Positions 17,842 through 25,739 are shown, counted from the stretch's first letter. The stretch: DNA of 64,000 bases from Halorubrum coriense DSM 10284 (GCF_000337035.1 NZ_AOJL01000060.1:303072-367071); one strand, 5' to 3'. Program-made: numbers and translations. Notes: a model not told the origin generated them from the letters alone.

Positions 17842-18243
17842 ATGTCCGAAGAATATCCGATATCGGGACTCCCGGAACCGGACCCGGCGTACGACGCCGA
17901 GGAGGTGGTCGCGCTTCAGCTCGAGGCGCTCGCGGCCAACGACGACCCGTTCGAGGACGCCGGCATCGGGGTCGCGTACAACTTTGCGTCGCCGGCGAAC
18001 AGGCGGGCGACCGGGCCGTTCGACCGCTTCCGGCGGATGGTGAACAACCCGCGGTACGCGCCAATGATCGACCACGTCGAAGCGGTGACGGGCCCGGTCG
18101 AGCGCGAAGCCGACAGCGCCGCGCAGCGCGTCACGCTGACCGGGTCCGACGGCCGCACCGTCACGTACGCGTTCGAGCTGTCGCGCCGACGACGCGGCGA
18201 ACTCGACGGGTGCTGGCTGACCGACAGCGTCGTCCGCGAGTAG
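17842..18243 (+). CDS. DUF4864-family protein
   Basis: A 133-residue protein with the DUF4864 signature: VALQLEALAANDDPFEDAGI, then YNFASPANRRATGPFDRF and MVNNPRYAPMIDH, ending with a beta-rich half. The fold is predicted NTF2-like from the family. Start chosen at MSEEYPISG, which removes a low-complexity extension. It has no membrane segment and its biochemical role is unknown. Confidence 0.82.
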   Translation: MSEEYPISGLPEPDPAYDAEEVVALQLEALAANDDPFEDAGIGVAYNFASPANRRATGPFDRFRRMVNNPRYAPMIDHVEAVTGPVEREADSAAQRVTLTGSDGRTVTYAFELSRRRRGELDGCWLTDSVVRE

Positions 18244-18334
18244 CGCGAACGCCCGGCCGTCGACCGGAGCCCTCCTCGGAGCGGACGCGTGCGAGGGGTC
18301 GAACAGTTATCCGTCTCACACGCTTACGGTATGC

Positions 18335-18523
18335 GTGGCCACTGAACACACGCACGTCGCGGTGCTCACGAGCGAAGAGGAGTACGACGGCGAGCAGACG
18401 TCGGAGCTCCCGGTCGTCGATTACGAGTTCGTCGGGAGCATGTACATGTTCGACCTCGCGGACGGGACGTCGAGGTCGTACGGGACCGGGGTCGTCGAGG
18501 AGGTCCGCCCGGTCGACGAGTGA
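18335..18523 (+). CDS. Small acidic hypothetical protein (62 aa)
   Basis: It starts with GTG (ATEHTHVAVLTSEEEYDG) and reads as a compact beta-rich protein ending EEVRPVDE. A TTAT-containing box lies about 28 nt upstream, consistent with a leaderless mRNA. No metal-binding motif or membrane helix. Related small haloarchaeal proteins are likely, but function is unknown. Confidence 0.6.
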   Translation: MATEHTHVAVLTSEEEYDGEQTSELPVVDYEFVGSMYMFDLADGTSRSYGTGVVEEVRPVDE

Positions 18524-18529
18524 GAGCGG

Positions 18530-18897
18530 GGCGGTCGGCACGGGAAGCCCGTCGAGCCGTGGGCGACGGACCGCGACCCGCTCACGCTCGACTATCCGGT
18601 CGTGGACGGGCCCAAGTTCGACGCGAGCGACGAGGACGGCCGCCCGTGGGACGTGAAGGGGTCGATGGTTGACCGACCTTCAATTTCTGGGAGGACCAGC
18701 ACCGGGCGCTCGGGGACGCTGATGGCGGCTACGCGCTCGTGTGGTACCGAGCGGAAGGGAGAGGGATAACTGTCGTGTCGTCGCGGACGGTGAGGGCTCG
18801 GGATTTAGATATCACGAACTGGACGAATCCCGGCGAGACACACCACCGAAGCCACTCTCTGGAAGCACAACTTCCTGCGTCAACACTAAGACCGTAA
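18530..18897 (+). pseudogene. Frameshifted remnant of an accessory protein gene
   Basis: One frame reads HGKPVEPWATDRDPLTLDY, then VVDGPKFDASDEDGRPWDVK up to about 18665. Coding sense then moves to another frame as FNFWEDQHRALGDADGGYAL, VWYRAE and finally RTVRARDLDITNWTNPGE to a TAA at 18895. No start codon joins the parts. The composition of both parts is protein-like, so this is best read as a once intact gene broken by a small indel. It marks the left edge of the accessory island. The product is not recognised. Confidence 0.6.
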
Positions 18898-18969
18898 GCG
18901 ATACTGGGTGATTCATTTGATCTAACAGTCGGCCTACTGCTCTAGAATGTTCCGGACGGTGTAGGAAAC

Positions 18970-19797
18970 TTACGGAGGTATCTCGAATCCGGGTTCATCA
19001 CCGCCTGCTCGGACTGTCATATTACTTGCTATTTCCAAAGACTCAGCAAGCTCTCTAACATCATCCTTATCTAGAATCATTGTCCGGTATCCATGCATTG
19101 TCTTGTTTCTGTACTTTTCGACTAAATCAAATGCCTCCCTACATTTCGTTTTTGAGGAAAATCCGAGGTCGTCACGAAGGGACTTCACATCGGCAACTAT
19201 TTCCTTGAGATCTGCTATAGACATGAATTCAACAGGGTGTAAATCAACATCCCCCACAGATGCCTTTTGCCAGTATTCTATAGCTGGACCGCCGCTGCGC
19301 ACGTCAGAATAGAGATTTTGGATTTCATCGGCGTTGTACTCGGACTCAATCAATTCAGATATAGCACGGGCAGTTTCCGAATAGTACGAATATAGATATT
19401 CCTTAGCAGTCCGTGTGTTTAAGTCAGCTCGCGTTGCGATTTTCCAACTCGCTTTGTCCGGATGGACAACCATCGCAAATGGATATTCTGTTAGAATATT
19501 TATACAGTAGAGCATCACTTCCTTATATCTGACATATTGCTCCTCTGCGATAGGTAGTACTTCTTCCGACTGGACATCGTAGTAATTGCGTTCTCTATAC
19601 GGTCTGATTGAGGCGTAATCGAACCCGTTTGCGCGAAGTTCTTCATTTATTTCTTCCATCACCTCGCCAGAGTTCAGGTCGGCTTTAGCTACAAAATGAA
19701 TTGGTGAGCCCAACTCTGCTGCGCTACCCTCAATCGCAAAACGTATTAGTTCATCCAGATTTTCCTTATTCCAGTACATAGAGTTCTTTTGTAGCAA
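18970..19797 (-). CDS. AT-rich accessory gene, possible HEPN-domain protein
   Basis: A 275-residue protein encoded by DNA that is far more AT-rich than the surrounding chromosome, a sign of recent transfer. It is mostly alpha-helical. Near the C-terminus (about residue 233) it has EAFDLVEKYRNKTMHGYRTM, containing R-N-x3-H (Rx4H), the hallmark of HEPN ribonuclease/toxin domains. The N-terminal half (YWNKENLDELIRFAIEG) is not recognised. HEPN proteins often act in RNA cleavage during abortive infection or toxin-antitoxin systems. No antitoxin-like partner is adjacent; a membrane protein gene is divergent. Confidence 0.7.
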   Translation of the reverse strand: MLQKNSMYWNKENLDELIRFAIEGSAAELGSPIHFVAKADLNSGEVMEEINEELRANGFDYASIRPYRERNYYDVQSEEVLPIAEEQYVRYKEVMLYCINILTEYPFAMVVHPDKASWKIATRADLNTRTAKEYLYSYYSETARAISELIESEYNADEIQNLYSDVRSGGPAIEYWQKASVGDVDLHPVEFMSIADLKEIVADVKSLRDDLGFSSKTKCREAFDLVEKYRNKTMHGYRTMILDKDDVRELAESLEIASNMTVRAGGDEPGFEIPP

Positions 19798-19953
19798 CCA
19801 GATGTGGTATGTGTATTAACGTTAGCGTCGATCAGGTAAATACATCTACCACTATGTCCCATTTGTCGTACGAGTCAGAGATTGCTGACTAATTCGTGAC
19901 TTGGTTAGTATTCGACTAACCGACAGAGATCCGCCAAGGATTGTTCAATACAG

Positions 19954-19969
19954 TTTTGTATTTATATAG
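19954..19969 (+). promoter_or_regulatory. TATA-like AT-rich element before the 103-aa membrane protein gene
   Basis: The run TTTTGTATTTATATAG lies 16-31 nt before the ATG. Spacing is at the short end for a leaderless transcript but the element is the only plausible core promoter. Confidence 0.5.
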
Positions 19970-19984
19970 TCATATTCTCCGTGA

Positions 19985-20296
19985 ATGTCCGACTACTCTG
20001 AGGTTGATACTATCGCCCTCACACTCGTTCAAGCGACAGCACTGCTACTCCCGGTCGTCTTCCTTAGTTTCCGGTTTTATTTGGATGATGCCGAGGGAGA
20101 AGCGCCAGCTAAAGAGATAGAACAGTCGGCAAAGCGTCTTGTTCTAATGATTTTCTTACTTACTGCGACTGGATTTCTCTCAACAATAGCCATATTAGAT
20201 TTCAGCCTGAAGCCGACAATAGCATTTTTTGCTGTCTTATCGCTCGCCGCATTTTTTCTCGTCTACGGCTGGTTCTTCTATAAGATCGTTACATGA
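19985..20296 (+). CDS. AT-rich three-helix membrane protein
   Basis: A 103-residue protein with three hydrophobic segments: ~10-31 (TIALTLVQATALLLPVVF), ~50-70 (LVLMIFLLTATGFLSTIAIL) and ~77-100 (IAFFAVLSLAAFFLVYGWFF). A short acidic loop sits between the first two. The gene has low GC like the divergent HEPN-like gene. Small membrane proteins sit beside many defence effectors, but no specific family is recognised. Confidence 0.7.
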   Translation: MSDYSEVDTIALTLVQATALLLPVVFLSFRFYLDDAEGEAPAKEIEQSAKRLVLMIFLLTATGFLSTIAILDFSLKPTIAFFAVLSLAAFFLVYGWFFYKIVT

Positions 20297-20350
20297 GGTG
20301 GCGGTTGGTCAGCAGCTGGATGGACGGCGGCGGTGGGGTATCTTAGAATC

Positions 20351-20366
20351 TGTGGCCTTAGCCACA
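20351..20366. terminator. Short hairpin between convergent genes
   Basis: TGTGGC-CTTA-GCCACA forms a 6-bp stem with a 4-nt loop in the convergent gap between the membrane-protein gene and the DUF7845-like gene. A second imperfect inverted repeat (AACCGAC/GTCGGTT, 20379-20400) follows. The rest of the 250-nt gap holds only short frames that I do not accept as genes. A role as terminator is inferred from position. Confidence 0.35.
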
Positions 20367-20548
20367 CCTCTAACCGCCAACCGACCCCCCGGTGTCGGTT
20401 CGGCGGCGACGAGCAGCTCGTCGAGTCTGGATCCACGCTTGTGTTGCGGTCGAGATCGTCCCGAACCCGCCGGTCGAGAGAGTAGATAGTGGCGAGAACA
20501 GCCGCAAAAAGGGGTTCTGGATAGTGTTGCCACTCATGAGGGGCCGCG

Positions 20549-22165
20549 CTATCTGAGCGTCTGACCTTTCCCCCAAGCGCTCCGCACCGGACGGATCTTC
20601 GGTCCCGCTGCATCCCGGTAGTGCGACACCGCCTCTTTCAGCCGCTCCGGATCGCGACCCGCACCGACCCAGAACCGCTTGAGCCGCGTCACCAACTCCG
20701 ACCAGGACTGATCCGCGAGGTTCCCCATCCGAACACGGAGGTGCGCCTCGCGCTCGTCGATGTGAATCCCGTTCGCTTGGCAGAACGCGATCAGTTCGTC
20801 CGTACGCTCGTCGAGGGACTCACGCTCGGCGTTTTGGACCGCATTCGCCGCGGCCCCCATTGCGTTCCGCACGCCCTCACGCGCCGCGTCGAGCGCTTCA
20901 ACGACCTGCTCCGCGACGTAGTGCGACCGCAACGCCACCGACCCCTGCTCGCGAACGACCATATCCTCGATTCGTCGGAGTCCGCGGCGCACGCTGTCCG
21001 GGTGCCAGTCGTGGTCCTCCGCGATCTCCGCCGGCGACACGTCGCCGCCGTCCGCGACGAGCGTCTTCAGCGAGTCCCACTCGATCGGCGAGAGCCCGTC
21101 GGCAAGCTGGCGCACCACCACGTTCCGCTGGTCGCTCTCAACGCGTTCGAGGTTCAGCGGCAGGACTCGTGATCGGTCGACTGTCTCCGCCTCGAAGTAC
21201 GCGTCTTCGACGAACGTCCGCCCGCTCCCCGGTCCGTCGTCGTCAAGCGGCTGCGTGGGGAGCCCCGCCTCGTTCAGCGTCGCGAGGATTGCCTCCTCGA
21301 GCTCGTCGGCAATCTCGTCGTGGTCGACCGGCCGGAGCGTCTCGTCCCACCGACTCGACTGATACGACGCCTCGATCTTCGGGTGCGCGAGTGGGTGTTC
21401 ATCCGGAAGCGACTCGGCGTTTCGCGCGTAGTAGTGCTTGAACTCCTTCGGAATCCGGTGGTCGGGGAAACATTCGCGAACGCGTTTCGGCCCGAGCGTC
21501 ACCGTGTGGTAGTACCCGGCCCGCTCGGTGTCGTCCTGAACGAGCTTCCGATACCCGGATCGGTCGCTTTCGAGAAGGTGGCCCATCCGCGCGAGCGGCC
21601 CTTCGCGGCCGTGGATCGGCCCCGACACGTCCCGGTCGACGCGGACGTACCGCGCCGCGTCGATCACGACGCTGTACTCGTCGTTGCGGTTCTCGAAGTA
21701 CGTTGAGTCAAGCGTCACCGCACTCGCCGCGCGCCGGATCACCGACTCCACCGCGTCGAACTCGACGTTCGACGCGTTCACGCGAACGTTGACCGCGTCG
21801 CCGAGATCCCACATCGGCCGCGCGACCGAACCCCCCTCCTTCGATTGGAGACCGCGCCACCGCGGTTGAATGAGCGCCTTCACCTTCCGCTCGCCGACCT
21901 CGTCGTCGGCGACCGCGTTCAGCCGGAACTCCCGGAGCGTGTCGAAGTCGACGCGCGTCCCGTCCGGCGTCTCGCCGCCGTCCGGCGGGGCGAGCCCGGA
22001 TTCCTGATACGAGAGAGTGACGCGCCACTTCTCACCGTCGAGCGTGAAGCTCCCGCGCCGGCTCCCGGTCGCGTCAACAAGCCGCGCGGCCCCGAACCAC
22101 GCCCCGAGCCCAGAGTACACATAGTTCGCCATGTACTCATGCGGGGCCGTCTCAACGGTCTTCAT
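20549..22165 (-). CDS. DUF7845-like large protein of haloarchaeal integrated elements, with winged helix
   Basis: A 538-residue protein starting MKTVETAPHEYMANYVYSGL, a beginning seen in proteins of haloarchaeal proviruses and integrated plasmids (assigned from memory). The middle part is beta-rich (~residues 60-300). Residues ~365-430 carry a helix-turn-helix (VSPAEIAEDHDWHPDSVRRG), and the C-terminus is helical and charged. The ATG overlaps the preceding stop (ATGA). It is the last and largest gene of the six-gene operon; a DNA-binding or replication-linked role is plausible but not shown. Confidence 0.75.
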   Translation of the reverse strand: MKTVETAPHEYMANYVYSGLGAWFGAARLVDATGSRRGSFTLDGEKWRVTLSYQESGLAPPDGGETPDGTRVDFDTLREFRLNAVADDEVGERKVKALIQPRWRGLQSKEGGSVARPMWDLGDAVNVRVNASNVEFDAVESVIRRAASAVTLDSTYFENRNDEYSVVIDAARYVRVDRDVSGPIHGREGPLARMGHLLESDRSGYRKLVQDDTERAGYYHTVTLGPKRVRECFPDHRIPKEFKHYYARNAESLPDEHPLAHPKIEASYQSSRWDETLRPVDHDEIADELEEAILATLNEAGLPTQPLDDDGPGSGRTFVEDAYFEAETVDRSRVLPLNLERVESDQRNVVVRQLADGLSPIEWDSLKTLVADGGDVSPAEIAEDHDWHPDSVRRGLRRIEDMVVREQGSVALRSHYVAEQVVEALDAAREGVRNAMGAAANAVQNAERESLDERTDELIAFCQANGIHIDEREAHLRVRMGNLADQSWSELVTRLKRFWVGAGRDPERLKEAVSHYRDAAGPKIRPVRSAWGKGQTLR

Positions 22166-22524
22166 CGCGTGCTCACCTCGCGACGGGGGACCACGATCGG
22201 ACGCTTCGACCCGTCGACAAACACCGCACCGAGACGAACCCACGGAGCCCGGTCGGACTCGTCGGTCGGGTCGTCAACGTCAACAGTCGCGGCCTCGGGC
22301 GCAATCGCGAGGATGTACCGACACACCTCGCAGATATACCCGCGGGCGTTGACCGCGTCGCCGTCGACGCGAGTCGGATTCTGGTTCGCGAGCCGGAGCG
22401 TCGCGACCGCCGGCGATCCGAGCGTCTCGGTCACTTCCTTCTGACACCGCGGGCACGCAGCGTACTTCCGGCTTCCTTCCCAACGCGCCGCGGGTCGTCG
22501 GAGTCCGTAAGCGGCGGTACTCAC
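22162..22524 (-). CDS. Zinc-ribbon-like protein of the element operon (120 aa)
   Basis: The GTG start (STAAYGLRRPAARW follows) overlaps the upstream stop by GTGA. Two knuckles, CPRC and CEVC (about 30 residues apart), suggest a zinc ribbon; the C-terminal half is acidic and hydrophobic. Its own stop overlaps the ATG of the large DUF7845-like gene. Likely a nucleic-acid-binding accessory protein of the element. Confidence 0.68.
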   Translation of the reverse strand: MSTAAYGLRRPAARWEGSRKYAACPRCQKEVTETLGSPAVATLRLANQNPTRVDGDAVNARGYICEVCRYILAIAPEAATVDVDDPTDESDRAPWVRLGAVFVDGSKRPIVVPRREVSTR

Positions 22525-22997
22525 GGCTCCACCTCGCTCGGGTGGAAGATCCGTGACCACGCAACCTGCGAACACTCGGGGCGATCGTTTCCGCCCGAGC
22601 GCCACGTCGTGATCGCGTCGTCGACGACGGTCGCGGGAACTAGCTTCATCGCGACCGGCTCGCGGCCGGGCCGCGGCTCGCACACCGCAAAGAGGTAGCT
22701 CCCGCCTGCGTCCCGGAGCAGCTCGTGCTGCTCGCGTCGGAGGTAGAACCGGCCTCGGCGACCGCTCGCGAGCCGCGGGATCGCGCTTTTGATTTCGACG
22801 AGTGAACCGACTTCGAGCAGGCAGATTCCGACGAACGGGAGCTCGCGTGACGGCACGACGAGCGTCTCGGCGCGAGCGTCGACGTGTTCGGTGTCGGTGT
22901 CGGGAACGTATGCCAGCCCGTCGACCGCTTCGAGGACCGCGGCTTCGGCGTTCTCACCCGCTCGCTTCGACGAGACGGGACCACGCGAGCGGCTCAC
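22521..22997 (-). CDS. Putative PD-(D/E)XK nuclease-like protein of the element operon
   Basis: With the GTG start set by the GTGA overlap, the protein has 158 residues. Motifs in order: KRAGENAEAAVLEAVDGLAY (helix with a conserved Glu, as in Hjc-like enzymes), a strand with Glu/Asp, then LVEIKSAIPRL, where E-x-K matches the (D/E)XK core, followed by GRFYLRREQHELLRDAG (Gln/His helix) and SYLFAVCE. This order fits Holliday-junction resolvase or restriction-endonuclease-like folds. Activity is unproven. Both neighbours overlap it, so it is tightly coupled in the operon. Confidence 0.65.
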   Translation of the reverse strand: MSRSRGPVSSKRAGENAEAAVLEAVDGLAYVPDTDTEHVDARAETLVVPSRELPFVGICLLEVGSLVEIKSAIPRLASGRRGRFYLRREQHELLRDAGGSYLFAVCEPRPGREPVAMKLVPATVVDDAITTWRSGGNDRPECSQVAWSRIFHPSEVEP

Positions 22998-23299
22998 GCG
23001 AACACCACCACCAAGTTCACCGCGGCGACCATTGCGCCGATCGCCGCGATCGAGAGCCCGACCCACTCGGGTGCCTCCAGGGCGTCGGCTGCGACCGGCC
23101 ACGCACCGCAACACAAGCCGACCACCGAGAGCATCGCGACTGTCGCGGACAACTCGCCCATCGCGAGCAACTCGCGGATGATCGGATTCGCTTCGGCGCT
23201 CGGTCCGACTGCTCGGGCCGCGAGGATCGTCGTCGCCGCGTCGAGAACGCCGTGCGACGTGAAGATCGCGGCGACTTCTCCACTCCGATTGCGACTCAC
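22994..23299 (-). CDS. Membrane protein with DUF5658-like motif (101 aa)
   Basis: The GTG start and the stop both overlap neighbours by GTGA. The sequence has three hydrophobic stretches and the pattern LDAATTILAARAVGPSAEAN-P, reminiscent of DUF5658 membrane proteins (D..TT...E.NP). It is probably an element-borne membrane protein such as an inhibitor or holin-like factor; this is inference only. Confidence 0.62.
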   Translation of the reverse strand: MSRNRSGEVAAIFTSHGVLDAATTILAARAVGPSAEANPIIRELLAMGELSATVAMLSVVGLCCGAWPVAADALEAPEWVGLSIAAIGAMVAAVNLVVVFA

Positions 23300-23415
23300 G
23301 CGGACCGCCCCCGTTCGGCGTCGCGCTCCCAGCGGAGTTGGGCAGCATCGCAGACATGCGGCCGCGGTCCTTGTGCGGGGTCGTACAGCCGGCTCGCGCG
23401 AACGAAGGGGCTCAT
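23296..23415 (-). CDS. Very small protein of the element operon (39 aa)
   Basis: It reads MSPFVRASRLYDPAQGPRPH then VCDAAQLRWERDAERGRSA. Start and stop overlap the adjacent genes (ATGA and GTGA), which is the main support for its being translated. No domain can be recognised in 39 residues. Confidence 0.5.
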   Translation of the reverse strand: MSPFVRASRLYDPAQGPRPHVCDAAQLRWERDAERGRSA

Positions 23416-23657
23416 CCGGACAGCCCTCCGTTCCACGGTTCGCCGGCGTTGCGGGCGGGGCTCGTCTGCGGGTCCGGCGTGTCGACGTCTTTCCCGGCCG
23501 CGCTCCCCTCGCAGATCCGCACCCACGAATCGCACTCGGGACAGCGGTGAGCGCGATCGTCGTCGTCACCGTGAACCCGACCGAACCGCGGCGGGAGGTG
23601 CGACCCGCACTCCAGACAGACCCCGGACTCGTCCGGCTCTACCCGGAGGTCCATCAT
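23412..23657 (-). CDS. Zinc-ribbon protein heading the element operon (81 aa)
   Basis: It contains CLECG and CPEC knuckles 25 residues apart, a zinc ribbon, with a disordered Pro/Asp-rich tail. The start could be either of two adjacent Met codons. It is the first gene after tRNA-Arg on the same strand, so the operon could be transcribed from a promoter in the 177-nt leader or read through from the tRNA gene. Likely a small DNA/RNA-binding protein of the element. Confidence 0.68.
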   Translation of the reverse strand: MMDLRVEPDESGVCLECGSHLPPRFGRVHGDDDDRAHRCPECDSWVRICEGSAAGKDVDTPDPQTSPARNAGEPWNGGLSG

Positions 23658-23788
23658 GCGGAAAACACCCCGGCGTTGGTGGGATCGATCACCCGACGCG
23701 AAGGGGTCGCGATCGGTGACGTATTCAACCCGATTTTAGGACCGGGTTCGGAAGGAACCGATTCGTCCGATTCCGTAGGGTAGCAGGT

Positions 23789-23801
23789 TTCTACTGTAGA
23801 A
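23789..23801. promoter_or_regulatory. 13-nt palindrome in the element operon leader
   Basis: TTCTACTGTAGAA is a perfect palindrome around a central T, between tRNA-Arg and the operon. Nearby a short direct repeat (AATCGG twice, 3 nt apart, minus strand) is also present. It could be an operator or an attachment-site arm; no experimental support. Confidence 0.35.
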
Positions 23802-23834
23802 TTGGCATTAGTCGTGGAACGGTTCGTGAGTAAG

Positions 23835-23907
23835 CGGGCGCGACGGGATTTGAACCCGCGGCATCTTGGTCCGGAACCAAGTGCTCTGTCCGCTGAGCTA
23901 CGCGCCC
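23835..23907 (-). tRNA. tRNA-Arg (anticodon CCG)
   Basis: The minus strand folds as a cloverleaf: acceptor GGGCGCG pairs with CGCGCCC, followed by discriminator G. The D arm is TAGCTCAGCGGACAGAGC, the anticodon arm CTTGG-TTCCGGA-CCAAG with anticodon CCG, and the T arm contains GGTTCAAATCC. There is no intron and no encoded CCA. It reads CGG codons. Its 3' end faces the accessory island, the usual arrangement for an integration site. Confidence 0.95.
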
Positions 23908-23934
23908 TCACGACCGGATATCCGCGGCGAGCGT

Positions 23935-25290
23935 TTAACGCTTCTGACTCGGATCGTCGGCCGGGGACCGCGGGTCGGTCTGCCGGTCGAAGGCGTCGAC
24001 ACTGGGGGCGTCCGGCACCTCGGATCCGCCGTCGGTTCGGGCGCGGTCGGTCGACTCGCCGTCTCCGCCGACGTCGATGGCGCCCGCGGCGGCGAGCAGG
24101 CGGCCGACGAACAGCAATTCGGGGCGGCGCTCGACGACGGCGACCCAGACGAAGAGCGCGGGGGGCAACACGATCAGCGACGCGAGGTACGCGAGCGTGA
24201 TGCTGGCGGCGGTGAGCAGGTCGAACTGCCCCAGCACGGGCGTGATGGCCAAGACGAGGACGCCCGTCCCGAGCGCGGTCGTCGCCCACGTGCCGGTGAG
24301 CGCGCCGCCGGTCCCGCGGAGCGTGGTGACCACCGCGGCGTCCACGTCGCCGCCGCGCGAGTACTCGTCGTGGAAGCGGTGCGCGACGTGGACGGTGTAG
24401 TCCACCCCGAGCCCGATGGTGATCGCGAGGATCGTCGCGGTGATCGCGTTGAACGGGATCCCGCCGAGCCGCATCGTGGCGGTGAGCGTCGCGACGGTGA
24501 CGGGGACGAGCGTGACGAGCCCCAGCGTCGGGCTGCGGAGCAGCAGCCAGAACAGCACGACGAGGAACACCGCCGAGAGCCCGAGCGCGGCCGCCAGCGA
24601 GACGATCGCCGACTCGAAGATGGTGTCGGCAACCGCCTGGAACACGACGATCTGCCCGGTCGCGATCGCGTCCCCGCGGTAGCGGTCGGCCACGCGCCGG
24701 GCGTCGGCGGCGATCTCGGCGTCGCTGGCGTCGGACTCGACGGCGTACACGATCCGCGTCGAGCGGTCGTCGTCCGCGAGGTACTCGCCGGTGAAGTCGT
24801 CGTACCCCGAGTCGCGAAGCTCGGCGTAGATCCGGTCGAGGTTCCGGTTCGGGCGGCCGTCGTCGAGCGCAGACGACTCGACGAGCGCCTCGAACTCGGG
24901 GCTCTCCCCGGCGTACGCGTCGATCGCGCTCTGGACGCTGTCGGTGCTGGCGCGGCCGTCGACCGCGACGAACGTGTCGGGCGGGTCGCGCTCGGCGCGC
25001 GCGAGGCTGCGCAGGGCGGCGTCGCTGATCATGCGCCGCTCGACGTAGATGGTGACGGTGTCGTCCTCGCTCGTGGCGAAGTTGTCGGAGAGGAAGTTGA
25101 TCGTCCCCGTCGCGGTGTACTCGCCGGGTTGGAGCGGACCGGGGAGGTAATCGACGTACGCCGGCTCCTCGCTCGGCGGCAGGAAGTCGTCGTCCTCGAA
25201 GGTGGTGTCGACGCCGGCCCCGTACCCCGCGGCGCCGGCCGTGACGAGCAGGACGATCACGAGGAAGACCGCGAGGGCCCGGAACTCCTC
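23935..25290 (-). pseudogene. Truncated RND/MMPL-family transporter (C-terminal half only)
   Basis: The reading starts at EEFRALAVFLVIVLLVTAG, one transmembrane helix, continues with an extracytoplasmic domain (FEDDDFLPPSEEPAYVDYLP, NFATSEDDTVTIYVE), and then the second six-helix sterol-sensing-like bundle (ATILAITIGLGVDYTVHVAH). That corresponds to the second half of haloarchaeal MMPL proteins. The first half is missing; upstream sequence belongs to another gene remnant on the other strand. No start codon precedes the first helix. The gene is therefore broken by deletion. Confidence 0.75.
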
Positions 25291-25617
25291 GACCGGCTCC
25301 TCGCGGCGGTCCGGAGCGGCGTCGACGTCTCCGTCCTCATCTCGCCGAGCGTGTTCGACGACGCGCACGCCGCCGTCGACGAGGACCGCGCGACGCTGAC
25401 GATCGCGCAGGGTCCCTTCGAGTTGCGCGTCACGGAGGACGCGTACGGGAACTTCTACCTCATCGACGGCGAGGAGGTGTGTCTGGAGGTCGCCGACCCG
25501 CTCTCGCCCGACCGGCTGTTCGGCATGCTCGACCTCCGCGACCGAGGGTTCGCGGCGCGCGTGAACGACGGCTTCGAGGCCGCGTGGGCCGAGGGGATGG
25601 TCGTCGACGAGGTGTGA
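25279..25617 (+). pseudogene. C-terminal remnant of a TbsP-like transcriptional regulator
   Basis: The frame reads PELLDRLLAAVRSGVDVSVL, then IAQGPFELRVTEDAYGNFYL, EEVCLEVADPLSPDRLFGML and ends AAWAEGMVVDEV. This matches, from memory, the C-terminal part of haloarchaeal TbsP (DUF5821) sugar-responsive regulators. There is no start codon and the N-terminal half is absent. The remnant stops at the same base region where the opposing transporter is truncated, indicating one shared deletion. Confidence 0.6.
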
Positions 25618-25732
25618 CGTCGGCGGAGACGTCCTCTCGCCGACGGAGCGCGGGTCGCGTGTCTCGCGTAGAAGAACGGATCGCGACCTGTTGGTCGCGC
25701 TCGTTATCAATCCCGATATTGAAGGGGCGCGC

Positions 25733-25739
25733 TTTTATC
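25733..25739 (+). promoter_or_regulatory. TATA box of the PAS histidine kinase gene
   Basis: TTTTATC lies 33-39 nt before the GTG chosen as start, giving a short leader. A hairpin (GCGACC-TGTT-GGTCGC, 25683-25698) just upstream may end transcription of the preceding remnant. Confidence 0.45.

Noticed and set aside
18335..20600. Distal att repeat of tRNA-Arg at the left edge of the island
   Set aside because: I looked for copies of the T-arm/acceptor end in the left part of the island and saw none, so no element boundary is claimed.
20278..20613. Short frames in the convergent gap after the AT-rich membrane gene
   Set aside because: Three overlapping frames compete and none shows a motif or a promoter; the gap is better read as hairpins and spacer.
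23654..24289. Minus-strand frame running over tRNA-Arg and the operon leader
   Set aside because: It reads through a tRNA gene and is Arg-rich; no start codon exists within the leader part.
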